A stretch of DNA of 64,000 nt, taken from positions 1 to 64,000 of the forward strand of contig MNCI01001024.1 of the NCBI GenBank assembly GCA_015680685.1. Reading direction: 5' to 3'. Source of the DNA: Gnetum montanum. Its lineage: Eukaryota; Streptophyta; Gnetopsida; Gnetales; Gnetaceae. Made by a program: the position numbers and the translations under genes. Under the pieces are notes generated by a model that was given only the letters and a program-made list of their open reading frames with translations, made no database searches and was not told where the DNA came from. Positions 24,464 to 35,953 of this stretch are shown here, piece after piece. Numbering within the stretch: position 1 is the stretch's first letter; each line of letters opens with the position of its first letter.

Positions 24464-26267
24464 AAAGAACCTTGCCTAAAAATATTTGAAAAGTACAATT
24501 ATTTATTATATTATGATTTTAAACCTCTCATACGATGCACATAATAATTATTTAATCTTATATTTTGATAGGGGAGGGAAGAAGATGTTGAATCTCATAC
24601 AATGAATAATAATATTAAAAAAAAATTAGAGTACCTAAGATTAATATATGAAAATTCTAAAGGAAAAGCATAATGATTTTTAGAATGCATTTTTATGCAT
24701 TCATCCTTACAACCAATCTTGAAAAACCTCTTGTTTGGATTAGAAAAGGATTAGGTTTTTTCCTTATTTAGAAGCACCATAATGGGTTTTCACTTCCTAC
24801 TAAAAGATTTCTTGTAAAAAAAGAAGAAAATACTCTCTAAAGATAAAATAATACATGAATTAGAAATAATGAAAAAATAGCATAGGAACTAAATGCTTCT
24901 CATTATTTAGCCTCCAAAATAAAAAGAAATTAATGCTATATAAAATAAATTAATTGATGAGCTTTCATTGCGATCTTTTTGCTTGAAGCTATAGCTAATA
25001 AGTAAAATCTTTAGGAATCTAATATTTAACTTCTATTGATAGGTCATAGTTATGCTCTTATTTCTAGAAAATAATTTCATACCCAAGCTTCCAAATAGAG
25101 AAAAAAACAAATGATCTAAGATACTTTAAAATCCAAAGAAAGAAAGTAGACAAAGTAGGTTGATCACCAATAATGACTTTCCTTATGCTTGGTTGAAAGT
25201 TATTATAAATTTTGGATGTTCATTTCCAAGGATGCTGAGTAATAGGACAAAAAAAACTTGAAAAAATGAATCTTTACTTTCGTAGAGAGGACATTGAGGA
25301 GACACAATTCTTATGTGTTTAAAACAGATGCCAATAGTAATACCTTGATAAGTAAGAAAACATATAAAATATGAATTTTATGAAAGGTAAAATCTCTTAA
25401 GATATCTTATATTTCCCAACTTAATCATAACTTAGCATTGAAACACCTAGTATGACGCTACACTACTTGAGTTACAAACCTAAATAACCATAAATAACTA
25501 AGTATAGAGCCTAAAATGAGACATTAATTTTACAAGTTCTTCTTGAGAATTTCTCATTAAATATTTTTATCCATTAGGAAAGAAAGCATTATCTTGATTT
25601 TTTTCATCTATTTTGAGTTGATGATTCATTATACAATAAGACTTTGTTGTAGTAAAGAAAGCTCATGATTTTCCATTTTCCTCTAAAATATTAACATGTA
25701 TGAAAAAAATACTAGAAATATGAGCTCCATGAACTATTATTAGTTACTAAATTCTCTAAAATTATTATTATTTCTTTATGTAATTAGATATGAATTAATT
25801 AAGTATTTTTATAAAGATACAATGATTCTACCTTATACAAGAATATTGTATTTCTATAACATGATGTTTGATCATCAAGAATGTAATTTAGAAGTCATTT
25901 ATTTATTTTTCATGTGTGTTTGCATTGCACCTATTCCGTAAGGAATTACAATGTTAGTATGCCTTTAATTGCATTTAGACATGTGAGCATTGTAGCAATT
26001 CCATAAGGGATTGCAATAAGTATGTTTATTTTTTATTTTATTCTTAATGTAAAATATATATAAACATTACAAATATTTTAATTTCTCACTATGGTAACAT
26101 GATTTATTTTTATATGATATGTATTATAATATTTTTTTATGCTTTTGAAATGATACACAAATAAACTCTATAATTCACTTTTGTTTCTTCTTAACGGTAA
26201 TGACTAGTTCACCAAGTGTACCAATTAATATAGTTATTTTGGTCTCACTTGAAGGGAGCCCCTATCA
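24464..26267. other. AT-rich region, possibly including an old LTR
   Basis: No gene seen. A direct repeat of about 65 bp lies near 25920-26015 (ATTCCGTAAGGAATTACAAT and ATTCCATAAGGGATTGCAAT, each itself palindromic). The right end CTATCA at 26262-26267 precedes a primer-site-like sequence, so the last several hundred bases may be an Athila-type 5' LTR; the left border cannot be placed. Confidence 0.4.
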
Positions 26268-26268
26268 T

Positions 26269-26286
26269 TAGTGCCATTATTAGGAA
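26269..26286 (+). other. Possible tRNA-Asp-like primer binding site of an eroded Athila-type element
   Basis: TAGTGCCATTATTAGGAA aligned with TGGCGCCGTTGCCGGGGA matches at 9 of 18 places, and each difference is a C-to-T or G-to-A transition. It follows an LTR-end-like CTATCA by one base, the same spacing as in A, B and C. Confidence 0.4.
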
Positions 26287-26289
26287 AGA

Positions 26290-28088
26290 TGCATATTGAA
26301 TAAATAGTTTGCTTATACATTCAAATTCTTGCATTTTAGTTTCAATATGTGTATATTTTTCTTAGCATCTATATGCAGATTTTAACTTATAAGTTAAATG
26401 GTAGACTATGTGGAAGGCATAAGAACCTTTAGCATGAATTAATTTGAAAAGTAAAAGATTGTACATGTTTTGTTTGAGAATGTGCTGAATCATTCTCAAC
26501 TACTATTGGTCCTAGCTTGCCACCATGATAGGAAAGAAAGGTGAAAAAATGTAATTGAATAATCTTGCAAGGAATCAAATTAAGCTATACATGAAGGTAT
26601 CATGGAGACCCTAACAAATATATATCTTTTAGATGATTTACTATTTTATAGGATTGGAAAGAAACAAAAAGTAGTACAAGTATCATTCAATATAAGAACT
26701 TCATGATAGTTCGATTGAAGAGGAGGAACAACTATGTAAGACCTTCAAGGATAGGATGATTAATGATGATGAGAAGACCCCTCACTGAATGGGCAAGAAG
26801 GAAATCCCTTAAAAAGATCCTTTGAAGAAAAATTATGAAGAGAAAGGATAATCCAATGGTAATAATTCATTTTTCCAATTCCAATTTCTTCATCTCATTA
26901 GGGATGATTGTTAATGAAATGGTAACTTAAAATGATAAAATCTAATTTATGTTAAAAGTATTATTTATTAGGTTGACCTATTTGAATGATAGAGAAGTTT
27001 AGAAATAAGGAAAAGTAGCACTTCTAAGGTTTATCTATTTATCCCTAAGGTTAACTGACCCCTTCAAAGATCAACCAACCTGAGTTCAGTATAGTTGTAG
27101 CTAGACCAAAATGCATATTTTTAAGATTGAACAACATTTCCATAGGTTGACCTATTTAATATAGGTTATTCTTGTTAGATGAAGAGTTCTAAGTACCTAA
27201 GATCAAGTAAGAAGACCAAAGTTAGAGTTTATAGTTTTTTTAGATTTCAACATAAGATTAATTAGCCCAAGCATAGGTTGACTAAACAAGTATATAGGGT
27301 AATTCATCCTAGTTTAGGATGATGTATTAGGGGAATAATAACAAAAAAATAAAAATAAAAAGGAAAAAACAATCCTCAAAATTTATGATACAAACAACGC
27401 ATTAAGATTCGAGCTTAACCATTTATATTCAAGGATGGAACATTTCTTCATGAACATCATAGATCATTTATCTATTGTTGTTCAAGTGGAGATGGATCAT
27501 TGAATAAGGAGTAGTATTTCAACATTAATAAGAGAGATCAAAGTAAGCTTCTGGGAAAATTTTAAAAGTGCAAGAAAGAGAGTCAAATAGAAACATTCCA
27601 TTGTATCATTGTACCCTAATCTCTATATCTTTTACATGCTTGTACTTGTATTGGATATAATCTAATCTAATATAAGATCACTGAGCATCATTTTAAAATT
27701 TCCTTTTATTTGTAAGTTTTAGTTTCAAGATTTTTACATGAAAATCTCATTTTTATGAAAAGGAGACTAGAAAACCTTGAATCTAGTACTATTTCTCAAG
27801 AAGTTAAAGAATATTGGATGGAAACCTAGGGAAATAGTGATTCTTTATCATTATCAATTTTCATTACTACCAAGTCAAGTTTCAATACTATCTTATCAAT
27901 TATATAAACCTTTCCAATAATTATCTCTCCTATCTATCATTCAAACCCAACTCATTCTACATTTGACTTAGCATTTTCCTTATGATAATTTAGTATCTAT
28001 TCTACTTGATTTTTTTAACATTAAATTCAACTAGTTTAGAAGTTAAAAGGTTATCTATAAGTACAATTCAGTTTACCATTTCTACAAA
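26290..28088. other. AT-rich region without recognisable genes
   Basis: May be the gutted interior of the element primed at 26269, but no gag or pol motif can be read. It contains repeated AGGTTGACCTATTT-type motifs at about 26971, 27153 and 27283. Confidence 0.45.
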
Positions 28089-28093
28089 GAAAG
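28089..28093. repeat. Target site duplication of element A, left copy (GAAAG)
   Basis: GAAAG directly before the first LTR, identical to 36917-36921 directly after the third LTR. Confidence 0.9.
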
Positions 28094-28178
28094 TGATGAG
28101 ACGCGATATCGCATAGGCCGCAAAATCGTGTCGTCCCCTGCGATATCGCGTACACAATATCACGGTCTGTCGCCAAAT

Positions 28179-28187
28179 CTATAAATA
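28179..28187 (+). promoter_or_regulatory. TATA box in LTR1 of element A
   Basis: CTATAAATA, about 30 bp downstream of the palindrome cluster. The same box occurs at the same place in LTR2 (about 34610) and LTR3 (about 36052). It would position the start of the genomic RNA. Confidence 0.75.
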
Positions 28188-28445
28188 AGAGGTGGAAATC
28201 CCCTCATTTCTCATCCTAGGCTTAAAGTAGGGAAACTCTGGTAGTTTGATCACTCCAGAGATAGAATATTTTCCATGTGCCCGTAGTAGGAGTCCCCAAG
28301 TGAACGGATGTTTATTCGAGCAGTTTGTACCTGAACGCAAGTTGTGTCTGGCAATAAAGAAGAGCTTTGTGGATAAACCTTGTAGTGCATGGAATAGGTT
28401 TATTACATGTTATTTCCTACCTATTATTTATTACCTACATTAGTG

Positions 28446-28735
28446 CAACATGAGTACAACTTTATTATGATCATTGACGAATGTGTACGGCTAATCAAGG
28501 AATCAGCTGCTCATCGCGATTAGTCTCTCTCACCCTCAACTCCTAGAATGCGGGATGAGTACGACTTGACTACGAGTATCTACGGGTGTGTATGGCTAAT
28601 GAAGGAATCGGCTACTCATAGCGATTAGTCTCTCTCACCGTCAACTCCTAGAATGCGTGATGAGTACGACTTGACTACGAGCATCTATGGGTGTGTACGG
28701 CTAGTCAAGGAATCGACTGCTCATCACGTTTAGGC
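28446..28735 (+). repeat. 105-bp tandem repeat inside LTR1
   Basis: Anchors TGAGTAC are exactly 105 bp apart (28451, 28556, 28661). Units contain GGAATCGGCTGCTCAT and TAGTCTCTCTCACC. LTR3 has two anchors 105 bp apart (36326, 36431), and LTR2 has two 150 bp apart with a partial unit between them. Confidence 0.88.
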
Positions 28736-29146
28736 TAGTTAAGTGCCTCAGTACGACCACTTCGAGCACGTGCGTTACATGTGGTAATCCTAGTAATGAT
28801 TAGCGCTTGGTAGCCACAGTTGCATAGTTCAGGGTGTGTACAGTAAATGGGAATGGATGCTGATGCTAGTTAATTTAGACTTAGGACATTAGTTAGAGTT
28901 AGTTAGTTTCTCAACCCTTCACCTCATAGCATAGGAGAAAAACATTAAAAGCTATAAAAATCATATACCTCGGAATTACTTAACCATACACCGTGACAAC
29001 AACAAGTAAGTATAGGAAAAAAATGAATGATTAACCCCAAGTGTTCCATGGGGCATTTAGGCATTTAGTCTGCGGAGTTCGACCAGATCGCGCGTGCTAC
29101 GCTCATTTCGTATGGTTGAGTGTAGGGGTACCTCGCCACTCATCAT

Positions 29147-29164
29147 TGGTGCCGTTGCCAAGGA
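29147..29164 (+). other. Primer binding site of element A, tRNA-Asp-like
   Basis: TGGTGCCGTTGCCAAGGA matches the tRNA-Asp complement at 15 of 18 bases, one base after LTR1; the three mismatches are transitions. It is the best-preserved primer site in the window. Confidence 0.88.
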
Positions 29165-29285
29165 CTAAGTGTTTGTATGGCAATTAGAACATAAGGGACA
29201 TCACTCCCATCATTGTGAGCCTTAATGAACCTTCAGGTTAATCAAGATAAAAATTATATAATGGTGAAATAGCACACCGATAAAA

Positions 29286-31180
29286 ATGCCTTCTTCTCAT
29301 AAGAGAAACTCACCACCTAAGGACCACACACAAGACAGTCGGCAACATAAAAAACATAACCAAAATCAGCCAAGTCCTAAATAATACAAGATGACATATA
29401 CTCATCCTGATGATTATATTTCCAATTTTACTTTTATTCTCCATCAAGACAAACAACTGCAGTGGAGAGATTTGCAAGGTAACATCATGTTACCCCCAGA
29501 TCGATCAATCTCTAACATGATTTTCCGTGCCTTAGTACAGATTGGCATGTAAGATCATTATGCTGAATATGTTGTGGAAGATTTTGATATGAGAGATTAT
29601 TATCCCATAGATGCCCAACGTATGAGAGACTTAAGGTAGTTGAGTCAACGTACTTTTCTGAAGGGCAAAGCCCCGCACGTCCTTAGCGAAATAGGAGATG
29701 AGGAACCCCTTATCATGGGTTCTTTAAAAAATGATGTTTCCCCTACTAACAATGGTGAGGAGGAAGGGTATCAGAACCTACGATCAATGATACATACCCC
29801 TGGTTCTGATGCTCGTGAACACCGGTTGTTCATAGAGGGAACAACTACTCATGCTAAGGATGGGCACTTAGATCGTCACCATGATCGGGGCCGTAGTAGC
29901 TGAAGAGGAGGTAAGAAACATCGTCATGGTGATGGTTCCCCTTCTTCTTTCCCTTCTTCACATCACTCACCCTCTCCTTCCACATTTGGGAGTAGCCACC
30001 ATGAACATAAAAGTGAGGATAAAGGTAAGAAGGATGAAAGACCTCGACGGGAAAGTCGAGAGAGAGAACAAGGGCAAGGATGTAGGGAGAGTAGGGAACA
30101 ACGCAGACATCATAGGCATCATGAAAGAGATGATCATGATGAGCTCCTACTTGCAACCCAAAGTATGCTTGACATAACGAAGGCAGTTAGGATTCCCACA
30201 AGGCATTTGAAAGATAGTCAGATCAAACAATTAGACATGAACAACATCCTATGATTTGAAGGGGGATACAATGCTGATCTGCAAAATCATTTACAGGAAT
30301 TCCATGATGCCTGTGCCTTGCAAAATATAGAGAATGAGTGGCAGAAGCTTAAGTTTTTCCCAAGGACACTCACCAAGGAAGCAGAGAGCTGGTACCGATC
30401 CTTAGAACTGGAAACCATCACGAGGTGGAGTACGATGCTAGAACTGTTTAACGAAAAGTATCAAATGTACTCCAAAGTGTCCAATTTCTGTAAGCAGTGC
30501 CAAGGCTGGAAACAAGGTCATCACGAACCCTTGGATGCTACCATGGCCCACTATTACACATTGTTACATCGTTGCCCGAGCCATGGGTATGCTTAGCGGG
30601 ATCAACTCTGCCACATCATGGATGGGCTAAGGCATGAAAGTTGGAGAACCCCTGGGACTTATGCCCAAGGGAGACTCTCAAAACTTAGAGCCCATTAAGT
30701 TCAAAGCTTGTTGGAGCAAGTAGCAAACAAAGAAGGTGAGCTACACAAAAGGGAAAGTGCGAAAGAGTACAACCGAGATCCCTCTCTTCAAAAGAAGGGA
30801 GTGAAATTTTGTGATGAAGAGGATGAGTCACCACTCAAAGAGTTGGTAAATAGGAAAACCTTGCCGATCCAAAAACTCACAACAGAAATAGCGGCTAAGG
30901 TAGATGATGTACGGAGTTCCTTAGACTCTAAAATTGAAACTTTCTTGAAAATTGTAGAAGAGTCTAAGGTTGAAAAAAGTAGTGACAAAGGTAAGAAAAA
31001 GTGGAGAGATTTAAGCCTGCACATAACAAGGGTAAGGGAAAAATCATTAACTCTGATGTGGCTATGAATTTTGACATAGACGATGACAGTGGATGTGAGA
31101 TCTGCCATTATGACCATCCTAAGGGATGTTGCTGCATTATCTCAAATCTACAAGAGTCTGGGGGGTGTATGTGCTAAATC
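29286..31180 (+). pseudogene. Gag of element A
   Basis: Begins near ATG 29286 (MPSSHKR-like) and reads through several frames. Open stretches lie at 29640-29903, 30318-30596 and 30708-31067. The central one holds the retrotransposon gag core: EWQKLKFFPRTLTKEAESWY, then RWSTMLELFNEKYQMYSKVS. A His/Ser/Arg-rich spacer precedes it (29850-30170) and a Lys/Glu-rich stretch follows. A C-terminal cysteine cluster at 31094-31135 reads CEICHYDHPKGCC, a variant zinc-knuckle-like arrangement (C-x2-C-x3-H-x3-C). Gag would assemble particles and package RNA. Several stops, including TAG, and small frame changes interrupt it. Confidence 0.82.
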
Positions 31181-31859
31181 CAAGACTCAACCAATGGCAA
31201 ACACCTCGAAGGTTACCTTATCCACAAGGTAACCCAAGGCAATTCCACCAACCCTTAACGTATTATCCAAGTGGAACTCAACCATAGCCCATCGGATAGC
31301 ATCAGCAGTGGAAATACTCATAGTCATGGGGGATGCCATTATCGAAACATCAGTACCCTTACCGGTAGCCTGACCCTTATGGATATTATGTGTAGCAGCC
31401 GATTTCTCCAAGTGACTCTATGGGTCACACAACCCCCAACCGTTACTACCAAGTTTGGGAGTACTTCAGAAGGAATCCTTCTCCTCCAGGAGACACTGCA
31501 TACCCACACCATCCTCCTAATCCATCCGCACCTCTTCCACCACAAGTAGTTCCCATAACACCTCCTGCTCCAACAATGCAAGGGGAACTTCCTCCTCAAC
31601 CGTAGCAGCATCACACTGAGAGAGCTGTAAGTATTCAACCAATTGCTGGTTCTGAAAACTGTAAAAAGAGAAGACCCTACTTTAGAATCAAAATCCCAGA
31701 AAAACTCTTGCAACAACAAGTGGTTGAGGCCATGTACACTCCTCCACCATCTAACACTTCGAAGCACCCTTCAGTCCAAAATCAGAGCTTTACGCATACG
31801 GTTATGTTAACGCATACCGTAACTAACTAGATCAAGGTAGGCCACCTTCCCAGGAAACT

Positions 31860-32410
31860 AACTAACCCTGGGTGTCCCTTAATCTATCTCTAGATCACCG
31901 AAAATAAACCACATAGGGCTCTTCTTGACTCAGGTTTTGGAGTCAACTTAATTTCATGAGAGATGTATCATGCCTAGAACCTGCCCCAACTTAAGAAGAG
32001 CAACATTCAACTATAGTTGGTAGACCAGTCCATCACCATTCCCTTGGGGTTGGTGGAGGACATCATCACCACTATGTGTGGTTGGTCTTACCCAGCTAAT
32101 TTCCTGGTGATTGAAGTTAACAACAATGAAGGGGACATCCCAATTATAATGGGAAGGGCATGGCTAAGTATAGTAGATGCATGCCTTAGGATCCGCGATC
32201 TTTCCTTGGAAATTTCCAAGATCAACATTTGTGGAAAGATTGAGAAAAGGAAAGTTCCATGCATCACATACAGTGATTCATCGGGTGATGACATGGAGGA
32301 AATATCTCTATGTAACAGGTGTGCCCACGAAACCTTCCAACAAAGATGCCTGTATGTAGCAACCACACAAGAAGCAGTAGACATCCTGTGGTTGACAACT
32401 ACTTGAAGGA
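31860..32410 (+). pseudogene. Retropepsin-like protease of element A
   Basis: The active-site triplet D-S-G is intact at 31927-31935, in LLDSGFGVNLIS, the classic aspartic protease pattern. The open stretch 32017-32406 continues with DQSITIPLGLVEDI and the C-terminal motif IIMGRAWLS, the family's ILGRPWL. A TGA (at 31958-31960) and a TAG (32014-32016) separate the two parts. It would process Gag. Unlike autonomous relatives, coding ends shortly after the protease, with no RT following. Of the proteases here it is the only one with an intact triplet. Confidence 0.82.
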
Positions 32411-32569
32411 GTAGAAAAATATGCATGGAACGAACTGAGGTAACTCATGCTAACAATGAAATCATATATACATTGGAACATGAGCGTCGCCAACTTCCAC
32501 CCCTTAATCTAAGATCATCAATCGGGAGAAGTTGGGAACTTCTTAGAAATTCAAATAGAAGCTCGTTAT

Positions 32570-34527
32570 TTTGGATCTCTCCATTAGAACTCAGTCATGG
32601 GTGAGATGGCCATCTATGCTAATTATATGGGACTCTCAGTTCTTTTTGATTTTTGTTTTACACATTTTTGTTTTACACGTTTTTGTTTTACATGTTTTTG
32701 TCTTACACATTTTTTTAAAAAAATTTCTTTAACTTTTTTAATTTTTTTTACAACATCGTTATACTTTTTTCATTTTGTGTGTGTGTGTGTGTGTGTATCC
32801 ACCTTGTAAGTTTTTCACCCAATAAGTGTTTAGAATGATGGTATGAAATATTTTCATATTGATTGCTAATGTTTGGTTTTTACCTTTAAGTCACAATGTT
32901 GATACTAAGGTATGTTTCTTTTGATATGGCAGGCAATAAGTTCACTTCATCCATCCATCCACTAGTTCTATGGTCTCTCTCGGCTTGGAAATGTATAGTC
33001 CCTTTCTAATAAAGAACTTAAATGAATCAGTGATTGGGTATGTCTCAAACTAAGGAAGGACTCACGGTTTGAAAAGGGTGTGACTTCAAGGGAACTTGAT
33101 GCTTTTGTGTTGGCCGTTCTCTTGGGTGCTTGGATGTTTTCTTTTTGAGTTTTCTCACAGTTTCGATGTTACCTAATTATCAGAAGCTGAGACCATAAAA
33201 ATAAAAATTCTTTGCATGGTGTGGTTCTCATGCATAAAAATACAAAACACAAAATTCAAAAAAAAAACAACTAAGTGAGAATTCAAAGCATACCCCTTAG
33301 ATAGAATAAACTTGGGCAACAAGCACTAGTTAAGGAACCAAAGTGTTCCCTCTAACTAAGGCCTTTCTTGCTTCCCATTCTCTCCTTTGTTTCGTCGGAA
33401 TGATGATGGATCTTGGGGGAGGCATTCTCGTTACTCCAGTTTATGGTTTACCCATATGCATTGATGCGAAGTCACTGGATGTGGTTGGTATGAGGCCGGA
33501 GTTGGAATGAGATCTGCCAAGTCACATTAATCATGCAACACACAAGGGACTGTACACCACCTTGTTCTTGGGATTCCATTCCATTTTCTTCTCTCCATCC
33601 TTCTCTCCATTGATCACCTCATTGCCGGTTGTATCATTAGTGTATATATTTTGGTTGATGGATTGTTTTCTTTTCAGTAAATTCTTGTGGTTAAGACTTT
33701 AACTCTTGTTCCCAATGACATTCCCAGGGCCTACGGACTCTTTGAGTGTGGGTTTGTCAGGGCATTAAGGGCATGAGCCTACTCTGGGGAGGACCCACTG
33801 ACATTCCTATTTGGTGCATTAGTTAAATTATTTCCCTTAACATTTAGCAATTAATTGTATTTTGTTCATTTCCATCTTGACATTCATTTCATTGATGCTA
33901 TAGTTGTCCCTTTTTACCTATCTTTCTTACTCATTTTCTTTTTCCATTCTAACGCTATCGGAGGTTCACAATTACTCATGGGGGTATGGGGCCTGATTTT
34001 TTCAATTTTCTCCTAGCCCTGAAATTTTTGATTTTCTTCCTAACCCCTACACCTTTGGTAGTCATCATTAATATATTCCCAGATCTATATCAACCATACC
34101 ACAACCTAGCCAATGAGTTTACACTGAAGAAAGGTATCAATTACCCTTGCTAATATATGATTGTGTTGTGTGTGCAGATGGTAGACATGCAACAATGAAT
34201 TGGATTTGGAGCAAACACTTGGAATGAAGCAGCACTACAGTAGCTATGCAAGGAGCAAGATCGATGGTGTGCTTATAGATGGACAACAAGGCGCAATCTT
34301 GGCATTGGCAGTAGTAACAGTTCCTTCTCTCTCTCTTTCTCAGCTGCCAACTAAGGCCTGATGTCATTGTAATAAGGTGTTCACCCTTGTTGTCATGAAC
34401 ACCCATTTTGTCAATTCTTGTAATAATGATCCGTTCACATGTCATCCCATTAGCTCCACTCCCCTCAATAATTCCATACCGTCCCGATATTCTTGTAAGG
34501 AACTCGAGGACAAGTTTTCATTCAGTC
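32570..34527 (+). other. 3' non-coding region of element A, joined directly to protease
   Basis: Starts with the ATGGCCATC segment that in element B lies after integrase (about 45930), so this is the scar of the RT-to-integrase deletion. Contains four tandem TTTTGTTTTACAC-type units (32641-32712), a GT microsatellite (32775-32798) and a segment shared with B (GGGCATGAGCCTACT, 33770). No supported protein; the open stretches on both strands here are short and motif-free. Confidence 0.75.
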
Positions 34528-34536
34528 ATGGGGGTA
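34528..34536 (+). other. Polypurine tract of element A before LTR2
   Basis: ATGGGGGTA directly abuts TGATGAG of LTR2. It primes plus-strand DNA synthesis in LTR elements. The same tract abuts LTR3 at 35945-35953. Confidence 0.85.
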
Positions 34537-35516
34537 TGATGAGACGTGTACTGATATCGCGTCGTCCCCTGAGATATCACGTACGTGATATCGCGGTCCG
34601 TCATCAAATCTATAAATAAGAGACGGCACACCCCTCATTTCTCATCCTAGGCTTAAAGTAAGGAAACTATGGTAGTTTGATCACACTAGAGATAGAATAT
34701 TTTCCATGTGCCTGCAGTAGGAGTCCCCAAGTGAACAGATCTTTATTCGAGCAGTTTGTACCTGAACGCAAGTTGTGTACGACAATAAAGATGAGCTTTG
34801 TGGATAAACCTTACAGTGCATGAAATAGGTTTATTACATGTTATTTCCTACCTATTATTTATTACCTACATTAGCACGGTATGAGTACGACTTGATTACG
34901 AGCATTGACAAATGTGTACGGCTAATCAAGGAATCGGCTGCTATGAGCATCTACAGGTATGTATGGCTAGTCAAGAAATCAGCTGCTCATCGCGATTAGT
35001 CTCTCTCACCCTCAACTCCTAGAATGCGGGATGAGTACGACTTGACTACGAGCATCTACGGGTGTGTACAGCTAGTCAAGGAATCGGCTGCTCATCACAT
35101 TTAGGCTAGTTAAGTGCCTCAGTAAGACCACTTCGAGCACATGTGTTACGTGTGGTAATCCTAGTAATGATTAGCATTTGGTAGCCATAGTTGCATAGTT
35201 CAGGGTGTGTATGGTAAGAGGGAATGGATGCTGATGCTAGTTAATTTAGACTTAGGACGTTAGTTAGAGTTAGTTAGTTTCTCAACCCTTCACCTCATAG
35301 CATAGGAGAAAAACATTAAAAGCTATAAAAATCATATACCTTGGACTTACTTAACCATACACCGTGACAACAACAAGTAAGTCTGGGAAAACAACAAATG
35401 ATTAACCCCAAGTGTTCCATGGGGTGTTTAGGCATTTAGTCTATAGAGTTCGACTAGATCATGCGTGCTACGCTTGTTTTGTATGGTTGAGTGTAGGGGT
35501 ACCTCGCCACTCATCA
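34537..35516 (+). repeat. LTR2 of element A (internal LTR)
   Basis: 980 bp, homologous to LTR1 and LTR3 over its full length. It lacks the CGCATAGGCC segment that LTR1 and LTR3 share in U3, so it is the odd one out there. It is followed not by a primer site but by a copy of the 3' end of the internal region. Confidence 0.9.
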
Positions 35517-35953
35517 CCCTCACCGAAGCAAGGTATCAATTACATCATGATTCATTTACCATTACTAATATAAGATTGTGTTGTATGTGCATATGGCAAT
35601 TGTAGAAACAACGAATTGGATCTGGAGTAAACACTTGGAATGGAGCAGTGCTACAGCAGCTATGCAAGGAGCAAGATCGAAGATGTGCATACAGATGGAC
35701 AACGAAGGCCCAATCTTGGCATTGGCAGTAGCAACACTTATTTCTCTCTCTCTTTCTTAGCTACCAACAAAGGCCTAATGTCATTGTAATAAGGTGTTCA
35801 CCCTTGTTGTCATGAACACAAATTTTGTCAAGTCTTGTAATAATGATCCGTTCACATGTCATCCCATTAGTTCCATTCCCCTCAATAATTCCATACCTTC
35901 TCGATATTATTATAAGGAACTCGAGCATGAGTTTTCATTTAGCCATGGGGGTA
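35517..35953 (+). repeat. Duplicated 3' end of the internal region of element A
   Basis: 437 bp colinear with about 34108-34536, including the shared GGTATCAATTAC, CACTTGGAATG and GATCCGTTCACATGTCATCC blocks and the polypurine tract. It joins LTR2 exactly at the LTR end, with no primer site, gag or protease between. Confidence 0.9.

Larger units (their letters stand above)
28094..29145 (+). repeat. LTR1 of element A
   Basis: 1052 bp. U3 begins with GCGATATCGC palindromes (28103-28112, 28140-28149) just upstream of a TATA box. The middle has tandem repeats of 105 bp (TGAGTAC anchors at 28451, 28556 and 28661). It ends GGGGTACCTCGCCACTCATCA. It is longer than LTR3 mainly because of one extra tandem unit. 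Confidence 0.92.

Noticed and set aside
29854-30156. Minus-strand 100-codon open stretch over gag of element A
   Set aside because: Mirror of the low-complexity gag spacer; tyrosine and histidine rich, no family resemblance.
31339-31767. 142-codon minus-strand open stretch
   Set aside because: Lies opposite the gag-protease linker of element A and is W/R/L rich without motifs.
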